This document shows positions 8,062 to 17,647 of a stretch of 34,118 nucleotides of DNA, in pieces (position 1 is the stretch's first letter; each line of letters begins with the position of its first letter). Under the pieces are notes generated by a model. The model made no database searches. It worked only from the letters and a program-made list of their open reading frames with translations, and had not been told where the DNA came from. Origin of the DNA: Coriobacteriales bacterium (GTDB lineage: Bacteria; Actinomycetota; Coriobacteriia; Coriobacteriales; UMGS124); the NCBI GenBank assembly GCA_017515595.1, contig JAFWFL010000061.1, forward strand, positions 1 to 34,118, given 5' to 3'. A program made the position numbers and the translations under genes.

Positions 8062-11000
8062 ATGCGTGCGAAAAAGCTCATCGCGGCAGTTGTAAGCGCG
8101 GTTATAGCGTTTTCTATGATGCATGCATACGGTCTGGCAGATGAAGCTCAAGAATTAGCAGGAGAACTGAGCGACCCGATATCTGAGGCAGCAGAGGATT
8201 CTGAGTGTGAGGACATGCCTACCAATACAGAAGCTGCTGTGCCGAACGAAGAGCCACAAGAAGTCGCCGAGACGCCCTCTGAGGATGATAATGCTCAAAC
8301 GCCCGATGCCGGGGAAAATTCTGACGAGGAAGCAGAAGACAACTCTCAGGAAGCACTTCTTGAAAATGAAGAGCAAGAGACTGTCTCTGACGTGCAGGAA
8401 TATGATTTTGCAGACGAAGACCTCGAAGACCCTGAGGACACTGAGGATACCGAAGACCCTGAAAACATTGAAGTCACCGAAGACCCCGGAAATACTGAGG
8501 ACCCCGAAAACACCAAGGACGTCTCTGTCAACGAAGATACCGATGTCGAGAACACCTCTGATGATGAGTCCATAGCAACAGACACAGAAGAAGATGCTGT
8601 CGATACACAGGAAGAACTTTCTGATGACGCTACGTCTTTACAAGATGACGAGAATACCTTAGATGAAATACCGGAAGACACGCCCGAGCCGGCCGATGAT
8701 ACCGAGAACGATATTTTGTCTCAGGAAGCCAACGAAGAAGATGCTGATCTTGAACCCGAAGATATACAAAACCAAGATGAGCCTATCGATGAAGACAGCG
8801 ACAGCACCAGCTCGGATATGGATTCGGAAGAAACGCTTGCCACAGAAAGTGATCTGGACATAGAGGATGACCCTGTTACAGAAGATAACCTTACGACAGA
8901 GGATGACCTTACTACAGATGACAGCCTTCTTACAGAAGATAACCCGGTCACAGAGGATAACCTTCTCGACGAGCAGGGGCAGACGGATGCCTTAGACAGC
9001 GAGTCTTCAGATATTGATGAATCAGATGCAACTCCTGAGGAGCAGCCGGCGCTTCCCGAAGAAACCAATCTTGCTTCCGAAAACTCTGAAGAACAGTTGT
9101 CTGATACTGAACAAACAGAATCCCTTGCAGAAGACTCAGTCACGCCGCAGGAAGAAGTCCCGGCACCGGAACAAACCCAAACACCCAAAGAAACACAAGA
9201 CCCGGCAGATGAACCTGTTGCAGAACCTGTCGCAGAAAAAGAAAAGACACTCGCCCAGACTTCGGGCAAAAACAAAACGGTAAGCGCAGATTCTTTGCCT
9301 TCTTCGGATAAAACCGAAGACTCGGTAAAGGACAAGTCATCTTCTTCTGACACAACAAACGAAAATACTGAAAGCACCGAAAGTACCGAAACTACCAAAA
9401 CCGAAGTTCCGGCACAGCCCATTAAAACCGGTTGGCAAAAAGAGAGCGGCATCTGGTATTACTATAACAATGAAGGCATTAAACAAACGGGCTGGATAAC
9501 CTGGAATAATAAAAGCTACTTTTGTGACGCGGACGGCAAAATGCTTACCGGCTTCCAAGAAATTGACGGCTCTTGCTACTACCTGCACCCATCGGGTGGG
9601 CGTGTGATGACGGGTTGGCAGGAGCTAGGCGGTATGTGGTACTACTTTAGCCCTTCAGATGGCCGCATGATGACGGGATGGAACAGAATCGGGAGCGGTA
9701 CTTACTATCTTGATGCTGATGGCAGAATGCTCACCGGATGGATCGACGGTACTTACTTTTGCAATGCAAACGGCAAAATGGTTACAGGCTGGAAAAAGAT
9801 TGATGGTATTTGGTACTACTTTAATGGCGACGGAGAAATGCATACCGGATGGCTGACTCTGGGCGGTCCGGTTTATTACCTTAATACAGACGGCAGGATG
9901 GTTACCTGCTGGCAAAAGATTGACGGTATTTGGTATTACTTTAACAATAGCGGCAGTATGGCTACCGGGTGGAAGCAGCTTGGCGGGTTTTGGTATTATC
10001 TCGACTCCTATACCGGCGCTATGCTTACCGGCTGGCATGAAGCGAACGGTTCCCGGTATTACCTTCTGTCAAGCGGTAAAATGGCTACCGGTTGGAAGAA
10101 GATCAATAGCACTTGGTATTACTTTAACGATAACGGCAAGATGGCTACCGGCTGGTATATCGAGCAGGACTATACCTATTATCTTAAAAGTGACGGCAGC
10201 ATGGCCACCGGTTGGCAAAAAATAAACAATACCTGGTATTACTTTAACAAAAACGGCAGCATGGCCACTGGTTGGAAGACAATACGCAACAAAACATATT
10301 ATTTCGATACTACAGGAGCTATGCTTACCGGAAATCATGTTATAGATAACAACACCTGTATGTTTGCAGACAGCGGAGCGCTGCTGCATTCATGGACATC
10401 AACTCCCCATGATCCTTCAAAATATATGATATCTGTTGGCCTTGATGCCTCTGATAATAATGATGTGAGGGTTGCTACCTGGACAATAAGGAATGGCCAG
10501 AATGATCTTGCCTGGTATGCTATGTCAAAGCAGCCAAATGGCAATTGGTCGGTAACAATTCCGTTGGAACAGCTTTTGTATCCCGGAGAATGCGTTGCAG
10601 ATGTGTATATCGATGGCGCCTATGTTGAAACCATTTGGTACTCGGTATCTCGCTCAGACTGGATATCCGCGAAGTCTCAGGAATTTAGAGGGAACTGGCT
10701 GTGGGGCCATAGCGCTTACAACTATTGGAATGTAGACTTTATTCAGACGGCAATTAATATCGCAAATAATGATTACATTGGCTATGGGCATACCTGGCCA
10801 TATACCATCAGTTGCGCCGGTCTTGTAGGATTGTCGCTTACGTTCTGCGGCTATGGCGACTTTATTAAGTCTGACCCGCTGGAGTGGAGGTACTGCGACC
10901 TTGGTACCTACAGCGGAGACGGCATAGACTGGACCAAGATCATGACACATGAAGTTGGCGCTTACTGGCACAGTGGTTTAAGCGGCTTGCAAACCGGTGA

Positions 11001-11199
11001 TATTCTCTACTACGATTATGGATACTACAACAATCACACCGGCATCTATCTGGGAAACGGTCTGGCAGTAGAAGCCCGTGGTCCCAGAGGGTCTAACAGC
11101 ACCGACGAAACCAAAAAAGAAGTCGCCATATATGACTACTCCAACATGCCCTGGCAAGGCTACTTTAGATTACCAACTCTTCACACAAACAATTGGTAA
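8062..11199 (+). CDS. Large secreted acidic protein with wall-binding repeats and NlpC/P60-like C-terminus
   Basis: A 1045-residue protein. Residues 1-27 are a signal peptide ending near YGLA-DE. About 28-430 is an Asp/Glu/Thr/Ser-rich low-complexity stretch with a repeating TEDxxxTEDN pattern, probably disordered. About 455-778 holds some sixteen choline-binding-type (GW) repeats, TGWxxxxxxWYYFxxxGxM. About 781-868 resembles a GBS_Bsp-like repeat. The end is NlpC/P60-like, with Cys918 in SCAGLVGL and His992 in NHTGIYLGNG as the probable catalytic pair, so a peptidoglycan endopeptidase or amidase is likely. AAGGAGGG at 8051-8058 fixes the start at 8062; an in-frame ATG at 7999 lacks such a site. 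No sortase motif is present; anchoring would be non-covalent through the repeats. Choline itself is not implied, since such repeats bind other wall polymers too. Confidence 0.88.
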   Translation: MRAKKLIAAVVSAVIAFSMMHAYGLADEAQELAGELSDPISEAAEDSECEDMPTNTEAAVPNEEPQEVAETPSEDDNAQTPDAGENSDEEAEDNSQEALLENEEQETVSDVQEYDFADEDLEDPEDTEDTEDPENIEVTEDPGNTEDPENTKDVSVNEDTDVENTSDDESIATDTEEDAVDTQEELSDDATSLQDDENTLDEIPEDTPEPADDTENDILSQEANEEDADLEPEDIQNQDEPIDEDSDSTSSDMDSEETLATESDLDIEDDPVTEDNLTTEDDLTTDDSLLTEDNPVTEDNLLDEQGQTDALDSESSDIDESDATPEEQPALPEETNLASENSEEQLSDTEQTESLAEDSVTPQEEVPAPEQTQTPKETQDPADEPVAEPVAEKEKTLAQTSGKNKTVSADSLPSSDKTEDSVKDKSSSSDTTNENTESTESTETTKTEVPAQPIKTGWQKESGIWYYYNNEGIKQTGWITWNNKSYFCDADGKMLTGFQEIDGSCYYLHPSGGRVMTGWQELGGMWYYFSPSDGRMMTGWNRIGSGTYYLDADGRMLTGWIDGTYFCNANGKMVTGWKKIDGIWYYFNGDGEMHTGWLTLGGPVYYLNTDGRMVTCWQKIDGIWYYFNNSGSMATGWKQLGGFWYYLDSYTGAMLTGWHEANGSRYYLLSSGKMATGWKKINSTWYYFNDNGKMATGWYIEQDYTYYLKSDGSMATGWQKINNTWYYFNKNGSMATGWKTIRNKTYYFDTTGAMLTGNHVIDNNTCMFADSGALLHSWTSTPHDPSKYMISVGLDASDNNDVRVATWTIRNGQNDLAWYAMSKQPNGNWSVTIPLEQLLYPGECVADVYIDGAYVETIWYSVSRSDWISAKSQEFRGNWLWGHSAYNYWNVDFIQTAINIANNDYIGYGHTWPYTISCAGLVGLSLTFCGYGDFIKSDPLEWRYCDLGTYSGDGIDWTKIMTHEVGAYWHSGLSGLQTGDILYYDYGYYNNHTGIYLGNGLAVEARGPRGSNSTDETKKEVAIYDYSNMPWQGYFRLPTLHTNNW

Positions 11200-11220
11200 T
11201 AACCCAACAACAAGCTTGGC

Positions 11221-11244
11221 CGGCTTACGCTGAGCCGTGTTTTA
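11221..11244 (+). terminator. Weak candidate terminator
   Basis: CGGCT and AGCCG pair around a 7-base loop and are followed by TGTTTTA, 20 bp after the preceding stop. The stem is short, so this is uncertain. Confidence 0.35.
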
Positions 11245-11304
11245 TGACACGGAGATGTGCTAAACTTACTCCTTCAAGGATTCTGACGGTATAAGGGAGT
11301 ATAT

Positions 11305-13185
11305 ATGAGCAAGAAGTCCGGGCCAACATTGAGAGAGCGCATATCATATGCATTCGACAACTATATGTCGCGCGGAGTTATTTCGCTCATCTTCATGCTC
11401 TTTTTGGTTTCGCTTGTGGTTGTTGTTGTAGTTGGGTTCATCAGTGCAGCAATAGGCGGGTCTGACGGGACACATACCTCGCCCTTTGAAGAGATGTGGC
11501 TTGGGCTTATGCATGTGCTCTCAACCGGTGCTCTTGGCAAAGATACCGGCAGCAATACCTATATTGTGCTCATGCTTGTGGTAACGCTCACCGGCATGTT
11601 TGTTACGAGTGCCCTCATTGCCCTTATTAACCAGGGCATTCGCGGCAAAATTGACAGGCTTCGCAAGGGCAGGTCGCTCGTACTTGAAGAAGGGCATATT
11701 GTTATTCTCGGCTTTAACGAGGGTGTACTGGGCATTATAGAAGAGCTGGTTATGGCCAATAAGCGCGGACATAACGCTCCCATTGTGGTTATGGCAGACC
11801 ATGACAAGGTAGACATGGAAGAGCGTATTGCGAAGCGTGTTTCCAACTGGCCGGGTGTTCGCATTGTGTGCCGCACCGGCAAGCTTGACCAGGCAGAAGA
11901 TATTCAGGTATGTTCTCTCGGCACCTGCAAATCAGTGATTATTGAGCTTGATGATGACTTTATGACCATCAAAGCCCTGCTTGCATGCTCGCACTTGCTC
12001 GCAAAGGCCGGTAATACCGAGGCCTATGTAACGGCGGTTATCCATAATGAAGAAAACGTACGTCCCGCAACCATCGCCGGTGGTAAGCGGGCTGAGGTGG
12101 TGTTTTCAAAGAAGCTCGTTTCGAGGCTTATGGTGCAGTCAGCGCTCCAACCGGGTATGCTCCAGGTCTTTGTTGAGCTCCTTAACTTTGCGGGGACCGA
12201 GCTGAGAGTAGCCAGCATAGATGCCTCTATTGGCTATACCATTCCCGATCTCAATGCCCGGCTTTCTTACGAGACGGCAATTGGCGTGGTAAACGATGGA
12301 GTGCCCATGGTAAACCCGCCGGTTGACTACACCATCAGAGCGGCTGACCAGCTCATACTGATTGTCCGCAAAGATGCTCCCAAAAAGACCGTGCTCGAGA
12401 AGCCCGTGCTTCATGAAGACCTGTGGGCCGATATGCAGGAGCCATGGGTTTCTCCGCGAAGAATGCTTGTCTTGGGGAGCGACGAGCTGCTCCCACTTAT
12501 GGTACATGATGCAGATTCCCATTCCCCGTACGGTTCAACCATGGTCATTGCGGCTGCTCCCGGGAGCGTTCGCATAGAAGACCTCATTGGTTCGGAAACG
12601 CTCGACAATATTACCGTTGAACTCAAAGAGTGCGATGTGTTTGGAAAAGGTGTTCTCGAAGATCTGATGCACAACCGTCCGCAAAGTATCATCATTCTTG
12701 CCGACAGGTCGCGCTCCAATGAAGAATCAGACGCACGCGCACTCATGCTCCAGCTCCGCCTCCATGATATTGCCTCCGCCGGCGCGTCGATGTTCACGGT
12801 AGCCGTTGAGATGCGTGATGCTCACAACCAGGGCCTTGCGCAGGTGTCTTATATGACCGACTTTATCACGAGCGACAAAATTAACGCCCTCATCATGGCA
12901 CAAATCGCCGACGAACGACATAAGCGTGCCATTCTCGCCGACCTTCTCGACAAAGAGGGTTCGGCCATCTATATGAAGCCGGCTTTGCGCTATGTCAAAC
13001 GCAATGAGCCGGTGAGTTTTTATGATGTAAGCGCATCTGTTGCACGTTTTGACGAAATTGTCATAGGTTGCCGTAAGCATACCAAAGGCAGCCAATACGA
13101 GATTGTCTTGAATCCTAACAAAGACGACACAGTAATCTTTAGCTCTGAGGATTCTTTGATTGTAATCTCGCATAGCTGGAAGTAA
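11305..13185 (+). CDS. CASTOR/POLLUX-related ion channel protein with RCK-like domains
   Basis: A 626-residue membrane protein. Two strong hydrophobic segments, about residues 22-50 and 88-113, flank a short pore-like loop containing FEEMWLGLMHVLSTGALG. The cytoplasmic part begins with a Rossmann RCK/TrkA_N-like unit (HIVILGFNEG, about 130-139) and holds a second similar unit (about 385-540). This arrangement is that of bacterial relatives of the plant CASTOR and POLLUX channels. The ion is not readable: the pore loop does not show the TVGYG potassium filter. GGGAG 5 bases upstream supports the start. It stands alone, with no obvious operon partner. Confidence 0.82.
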   Translation: MSKKSGPTLRERISYAFDNYMSRGVISLIFMLFLVSLVVVVVVGFISAAIGGSDGTHTSPFEEMWLGLMHVLSTGALGKDTGSNTYIVLMLVVTLTGMFVTSALIALINQGIRGKIDRLRKGRSLVLEEGHIVILGFNEGVLGIIEELVMANKRGHNAPIVVMADHDKVDMEERIAKRVSNWPGVRIVCRTGKLDQAEDIQVCSLGTCKSVIIELDDDFMTIKALLACSHLLAKAGNTEAYVTAVIHNEENVRPATIAGGKRAEVVFSKKLVSRLMVQSALQPGMLQVFVELLNFAGTELRVASIDASIGYTIPDLNARLSYETAIGVVNDGVPMVNPPVDYTIRAADQLILIVRKDAPKKTVLEKPVLHEDLWADMQEPWVSPRRMLVLGSDELLPLMVHDADSHSPYGSTMVIAAAPGSVRIEDLIGSETLDNITVELKECDVFGKGVLEDLMHNRPQSIIILADRSRSNEESDARALMLQLRLHDIASAGASMFTVAVEMRDAHNQGLAQVSYMTDFITSDKINALIMAQIADERHKRAILADLLDKEGSAIYMKPALRYVKRNEPVSFYDVSASVARFDEIVIGCRKHTKGSQYEIVLNPNKDDTVIFSSEDSLIVISHSWK

Positions 13186-13252
13186 GGCTTTTACTGGTTT
13201 TTCATACCTTTGGGAACTATATTTTTCAAAACGGTTCATATGGCGTTCGTCA

Positions 13253-13274
13253 CAGGTTCATTGCAATGAACCTG
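13253..13274. other. Perfect 22-bp palindrome
   Basis: CAGGTTCATTG is followed directly by its reverse complement. It lies 68 bp after the channel gene and about 80 bp before the reductase start, and no T-run follows. It could be an operator for the reductase gene or a weak terminator for the channel gene. Confidence 0.55.
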
Positions 13275-13356
13275 CTTGGTATTTTATGATTTCATCTGTA
13301 CGGTGCAGGCTTGTTCTGCACCTCTTGTTGGGTTGTCCAATTAAGGAGGATTTCAC

Positions 13357-15447
13357 ATGTCGTTTGATTTCTCACGCAGAAGCTTTATTGCCGGTTCTGC
13401 CATGCTCGCAGGCGCAGCTCTGGCAGGTTCAGCCGCAACCGCATTTGCTGCCGGTTCCGGTACTGACGAAGATATGAAATTTGCTGCAACAAGTGAGCAA
13501 AACGGTATTAACACAAGCGGTCCCCGTTACTACAAGCAGGACCCGAGCTTCTTTACCGCTCCCGCTCCTATGACCGAGGCTGACTGCGTCGAGACCAAGG
13601 AAGCCGACGTTGTAATTATTGGCGCCGGTAACTCAGGTTGCGCAGCTGCTGCTTCTTGCGTTGATAACGGTCTCAATGTTATTGTTATCGAGAAGCTCGG
13701 TACCGTTCAGGGCCGCGGCGGCGGTATTGGCCTCTGCAACACCAAGTTCACCAAAGAGTATGGCGAGAAGATTGGCCAAGACCTTACCGTTAACATCGAA
13801 GAAGCTCAGCATCGCTGGATTCGCACCTGCGCAAGCCGTGTTAAGGAATCCCTCGTTTCACAGTGGTTCAACAGGAGTGGCGAAGCCGGTAACTGGCTCA
13901 TTGATAAGGCTGCCGAGTATGGCGTTTTCCCGGACTCCTTCCGTGCTTATGCTCCCAATGCTATCATCCCCGAGAGCTTCTCGTATCATCAGTTCCATCG
14001 TACGGCCGACACCCCCAAGTTCCCGGCCGAGTGCAGCTACTTTGTAGCAACCAGCATTCTTTATGTTGACTCTCAGGATGCCGAGAAGCACGGCGGCGTT
14101 TGCGCAACCTATGACTTCTACACCTGCGCTCAGCAGCTTGTTAAGGATAACCAGGGTCGTGTAGACGGTGTTGTTGCACTCAATGAAGACGGCGACTATG
14201 TGTATTACCGCGGAACCAAGGGTGTTATTATCGCAACCGGCGGTATTGACATGGATCAGGAAATGGTTGACTATTACTGCGAACCTATTGTCCGTCATTG
14301 CCTTGAGAACCAGAACAGCCCTGCCGGTTATTCAACCGGTGACGGCATTAAGATGGGCCTTTGGGCCGGCGCTGCAGTTCAGGGCGGCGACTTCCCGCTT
14401 ATGCTCCATCCTCAGGCAGGCTGCATGTTCCATGGCGCCTTCATGTTCGTAAACAAGGAAGGCCAGCGTTTCTGCAACGAGGGCACCTGGGTACAGGGCA
14501 AGTCCATGAACGTTATGCGTCAGACCGACAACATGGCCTGGTCAATTTTTGATGCCAACTACGGCGAGCAGAACGTCAAAACCCTCGAGAACGGCGTGGG
14601 CGGCGGTATGTTCTGGGATTCCATGGGCGGCGAAGTAGGCGACCCGTTTAAGCCTGAGGATGTAACTTCCATTGTTGACAGCGCTATTGCAGCTGATAAT
14701 GGTACCGCATACAAGGCCGATACCCTTCTTGAGCTTGCCAAGCTTATCAATGTTGACCCGGTTGGCCTCCAGGAGAGCGTTGACCGCTACAACGAGCTTG
14801 TTGCTCAGGGTGTTGACACTGACTTCCATAAGCAGGCCGACTTCCTGTTCCCTGTTGTTGAGCCTCCGTTCTATGCTGCCAAGGTTGGCGTGGCTCTTCT
14901 CGCCATCGTGGGCGGTCTTGAGATCAACAACAAGATGCAGGTTCTCACCAAGGACCGCCAGATCATCCCCGGCCTCTATGCAACCGGCAATGCTTCTGGC
15001 GATCTCTATGCGGTTGACTATCCCATCAATATGGCCGGTAACTCCAACGGCCGCTGCCTCACCTGGGGCTACCTGCTTGGTCAGATTCTCGCCGGTGTGG
15101 ACGACATCAAGGCCGAAATGCCTCCTACCATCCAGGGCGATGTTGACGGCGATGTTCCCGAGGAAGCAGCCGGCGGATTCAAGGACGGCGTCTATGAGGC
15201 AACCGGCAAGGGCATTGGCGGCAAGGTGCCGCTCACTGTTACCATTGAAGGCGGCAAGATTGTAAGCGTTGAGGTTGGCGCAAACGGCGAAACCATGGGC
15301 ATTGGCTCCAAGGCTATCGAGAAGCTCCCGGCTCTCATTGTTGAGGCTCAGGGCATTGAGGGCGTAGACGGCGTCTCCGGCGCATCCGTAACCTCCAAGG
15401 CTATCTTCACCGCTATGGCCGACATTCTCGAGCAAGCACAGGCTTAA
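13357..15447 (+). CDS. Tat-exported FAD reductase with FMN-binding domain (fumarate-reductase fold)
   Basis: A 696-residue flavoprotein. The Tat signal FSRRSFIAGSA opens it (cleavage near AFA-A, residue 32). The FAD_binding_2 domain has its dinucleotide motif VVIIGAGNSGCAAA near residues 86-99. The C-terminal FMN_bind domain (about 605-696) has DGVSGASVT; Thr679 fits the ApbE flavinylation site, so FMN is probably covalently bound. It would pass electrons from the membrane through FMN to FAD and reduce an organic acceptor outside the membrane. The canonical fumarate-reductase segment HGxNRLGGN is replaced here by YAVDYPINMAGNSNGR at residues 551-566, so fumarate is doubtful. AAGGAGG lies well placed before the ATG. 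The next gene is a close paralogue without the FMN domain. Confidence 0.9.
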   Translation: MSFDFSRRSFIAGSAMLAGAALAGSAATAFAAGSGTDEDMKFAATSEQNGINTSGPRYYKQDPSFFTAPAPMTEADCVETKEADVVIIGAGNSGCAAAASCVDNGLNVIVIEKLGTVQGRGGGIGLCNTKFTKEYGEKIGQDLTVNIEEAQHRWIRTCASRVKESLVSQWFNRSGEAGNWLIDKAAEYGVFPDSFRAYAPNAIIPESFSYHQFHRTADTPKFPAECSYFVATSILYVDSQDAEKHGGVCATYDFYTCAQQLVKDNQGRVDGVVALNEDGDYVYYRGTKGVIIATGGIDMDQEMVDYYCEPIVRHCLENQNSPAGYSTGDGIKMGLWAGAAVQGGDFPLMLHPQAGCMFHGAFMFVNKEGQRFCNEGTWVQGKSMNVMRQTDNMAWSIFDANYGEQNVKTLENGVGGGMFWDSMGGEVGDPFKPEDVTSIVDSAIAADNGTAYKADTLLELAKLINVDPVGLQESVDRYNELVAQGVDTDFHKQADFLFPVVEPPFYAAKVGVALLAIVGGLEINNKMQVLTKDRQIIPGLYATGNASGDLYAVDYPINMAGNSNGRCLTWGYLLGQILAGVDDIKAEMPPTIQGDVDGDVPEEAAGGFKDGVYEATGKGIGGKVPLTVTIEGGKIVSVEVGANGETMGIGSKAIEKLPALIVEAQGIEGVDGVSGASVTSKAIFTAMADILEQAQA

Positions 15448-15456
15448 TCCCTCCAA

Positions 15457-15504
15457 GCACATACATCCTTCTGTTTACCCCACAAGACAGAAGGATGTAT
15501 GTGC
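15457..15504. other. Perfect inverted repeat after the reductase
   Basis: The 18-bp arms (15457-15474 and 15487-15504) start 10 bp after the stop. No T-run follows, but the true terminator comes 12 bp later, so this stem may protect the transcript 3' end. Confidence 0.6.
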
Positions 15505-15516
15505 AGCACAGAGCAG

Positions 15517-15555
15517 GGGATTACGAGATGTTCAGTTCATCTCGTAATCCCTTTT
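15517..15555 (+). terminator. Rho-independent terminator
   Basis: The 14-bp perfect stem GGGATTACGAGATG with its complement at 15538-15551 is followed by TTTT. It ends the first reductase transcript. Confidence 0.85.
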
Positions 15556-15576
15556 GCTTTATTGTTTTATGGTTTA

Positions 15577-15606
15577 TTGACAGTTCATAAGACAAAAATG
15601 TATAGT
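15577..15606 (+). promoter_or_regulatory. Promoter of the second reductase
   Basis: A consensus -35 TTGACA (15577-15582) lies 18 bp before TATAGT (15601-15606). With the terminator before it, the second reductase appears independently transcribed. Confidence 0.7.
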
Positions 15607-15659
15607 ATAGGCCAAGAAACACTGAAAGGGGTGTTTCTGACTAACCGAAAGGAGCTCTA

Positions 15660-17267
15660 ATGTCAGTTTCGCGTAGAAGCTTTATTGCCGGGTCAGCTCT
15701 TGCTGCAGGTGCCGTAGCCGCCGGTGCTGTTGCCCCCGTTGCCGCTCAGGCCGAGGAACCGTTTGCTGCCGCACATCCTTGGGAGATTGCTCCCGAACCC
15801 ATTACCGACATTGTAAAGACCGTTGAGACCGAGGTTCTGATCATTGGTGCCGGTATCGCAGGATGTGCCTGCGCATGTTCTGCAGCTGAGAACGGTGCAA
15901 AGGTTATTTGCGTTGAGAAGTCCGAGAAGTGGAACGGCCGTGGCGGCGGTTTTGGCGCCATCAAGAGCCGCTATATGGACAAGCTCGAGGGTTGCGTTGT
16001 TGACAAGGTTAACGCCAAGCAGCACTGGATTGCTCAATGCGCAAGCCGTGCAAACGAAGATCTTATCTCCAAGTTCTTCAATGACTCCGAGGAAGCCTCC
16101 AACTGGCTTCTCGACAAGGCCGAGGCCGTAGGCGCTTTTGTTATGGTAGGCGCTTTCTACAGCCATGACGACGTATATGCAGAGCAGCCCGGTTACCATA
16201 TGGTTATGGGCGGCCAGGGCCTTGAGTCTGCCGGTTTCTGCGGCGCAGAGCTTTGCTACAAGGACGCTGTCGCCAATGGCGCTGAGTTCATGTTCAATTC
16301 TCCCGCTGTTCAGCTTGTCAAAGAGGGCGACCGTGTAATTGGCTGCATCTGCGACACCGAGGAAGGTTATGTACAGTACAACGGCACCAAGGGTGTTGTC
16401 CTTGCTACCGGTGACATTGGTGGCAACCGTGAGATGTGCGAAGCTTACGCTCCCATTTGCGTTAAGTATGCATTTGACCGCACCCAGTACACCCCGCTTG
16501 GTGTAAACACCGGCGACGGCCACAAGATGGGCATGTGGGCAGGCGCCGTTCTTCAGGACCTCCCGCTCCCAACCATGATGCATCCGCAGGCATTCTGCTG
16601 GTTCCATGGCCCGTTCCTCTTTGTTAATACTGAGGGCAAGCGCTTTATGTGCGAGGATACCTGGGTACAGGGCAAGTCACTCGCTATCAACCGTCAGCCC
16701 GGCGGCATCGCATACTCCATCTTTGACGCCAACTGGCCTCAGGACCTCATCAACGGCCTGCCTTACGGCGGCGGTATGTTCTGGGACAGCTTCCGTGCAT
16801 ACGGTTCACCCATTGAGGGCGCTGCTCAGTACTTCGAAGGCGTTATCCCCGGTTATGTGGAGAGCGGCCTTGCTTACCAGTCCGACACCATCGAGGGCCT
16901 TGCCGAGCAGATTGGCTGCGACCCCGAGGTTCTCAAGGCAACCGTTGATCGCTACAACTCCATGTGCGACGCCGGTGAGGACACCGACTACTACAAGAAG
17001 CCCGTCTTCCTGACCCCCGTCAAGGAAGGCCCGTTCTATGCTCTGAGCGTTGGTCCCGCCCTCCTCACCGTCACCGGTGGTCTCCGTGTTACCAAGGACT
17101 TCCAGTGCATCGACAAGGACGAGCAGCCCATCCCCGGTCTCTATGCTCTTGGCAATGTCATGGGCGACATCACCGCTATCGACTATCCCATCAACGTCGC
17201 CGGCAACAGCCATGGCCGCTGCATCACCTTTGGCTACGACCTCGGCCGCGACCTCGCACTGGCATAA
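15660..17267 (+). CDS. Tat-exported FAD reductase, short form
   Basis: A 535-residue paralogue of the preceding reductase, with an almost identical Tat start (SVSRRSFIAGSA) and FAD motif VLIIGAGIAGCACA near residues 59-72. It ends after the FAD domain, so it has no FMN_bind module and must take electrons from a separate carrier, possibly the neighbour or a cytochrome/FMN protein elsewhere. The segment AIDYPINVAGNSHGR (Asp508 region) matches the neighbour and departs from the fumarate-reductase signature, so the two likely act on related non-fumarate acceptors. AAGGAG precedes the ATG. It has its own promoter and terminator despite the tandem arrangement. No heme CxxCH motif is present. Confidence 0.88.
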   Translation: MSVSRRSFIAGSALAAGAVAAGAVAPVAAQAEEPFAAAHPWEIAPEPITDIVKTVETEVLIIGAGIAGCACACSAAENGAKVICVEKSEKWNGRGGGFGAIKSRYMDKLEGCVVDKVNAKQHWIAQCASRANEDLISKFFNDSEEASNWLLDKAEAVGAFVMVGAFYSHDDVYAEQPGYHMVMGGQGLESAGFCGAELCYKDAVANGAEFMFNSPAVQLVKEGDRVIGCICDTEEGYVQYNGTKGVVLATGDIGGNREMCEAYAPICVKYAFDRTQYTPLGVNTGDGHKMGMWAGAVLQDLPLPTMMHPQAFCWFHGPFLFVNTEGKRFMCEDTWVQGKSLAINRQPGGIAYSIFDANWPQDLINGLPYGGGMFWDSFRAYGSPIEGAAQYFEGVIPGYVESGLAYQSDTIEGLAEQIGCDPEVLKATVDRYNSMCDAGEDTDYYKKPVFLTPVKEGPFYALSVGPALLTVTGGLRVTKDFQCIDKDEQPIPGLYALGNVMGDITAIDYPINVAGNSHGRCITFGYDLGRDLALA

Positions 17268-17290
17268 GCTGCAGCGCAGGCGAATTGCCC

Positions 17291-17352
17291 AGTGCAAGTC
17301 TTTCTCGGCACGTACAGTCTTATGCAAAGTGCCCAGCATAAGACCTTGCACT
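17291..17352. other. Nested inverted repeats
   Basis: AGTGCAAG (17291-17298) pairs with CTTGCACT (17345-17352), and inside it GTCTTATGC (17317-17325) pairs with GCATAAGAC (17336-17344). It lies between the stop and the terminator and may form a 3' end structure. Confidence 0.5.
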
Positions 17353-17380
17353 AAATGGCCTAGCCATAAGTAAGACCCCA

Positions 17381-17418
17381 AAACCCGCCGTCACCCTCTC
17401 CGTGCCGGCGGGTTTTTT
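17381..17418 (+). terminator. Rho-independent terminator
   Basis: AAACCCGCCG pairs with CGGCGGGTTT across a 15-base loop and is followed by a T-run. Confidence 0.85.
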
Positions 17419-17473
17419 ACATAGTGTGTGTCCTGCAAAGCGAACAGATAATCTCAAAGGTTAACCAGATCCC

Positions 17474-17622
17474 CAACCAAGTAGTTCAGCCAAACCCCCA
17501 ACTAAGCAGCCAACCATACAGTTCAGCCTGACCCCAACTAAGCAGCCAACCATACAGTTCAGCCTGATCCCCCAACTAAGCAGCCAACCATACAGTTCAG
17601 CCTGACCCCCCAACCAATCAGC
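17474..17622. repeat. Direct tandem repeats of 36-38 bp
   Basis: A unit beginning AACTAAGCAGCCAACC and ending TTCAGCCTGACCC starts at 17500, 17536 and 17574, with degenerate part-copies on both sides. It is C-rich on the plus strand, has no reading frame, and lies directly left of palindromic element G. Slippage would vary the copy number. Confidence 0.8.
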
Positions 17623-17647
17623 CTTCAACACCAAGATCCGTGCTTTC

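Noticed and set aside
8721-9452. Ser/Val-rich minus-strand frame of 243 codons opposite the acidic stalk
   Set aside because: It is the complement of the low-complexity Glu/Asp codons; the plus frame continues from a signal peptide into wall-binding repeats.
14542-16607. Long minus-strand reading frames opposite the tandem reductases (about 300 codons each)
   Set aside because: They mirror the codon bias of confident reductase genes, have no recognisable motif and no fitting start signal.
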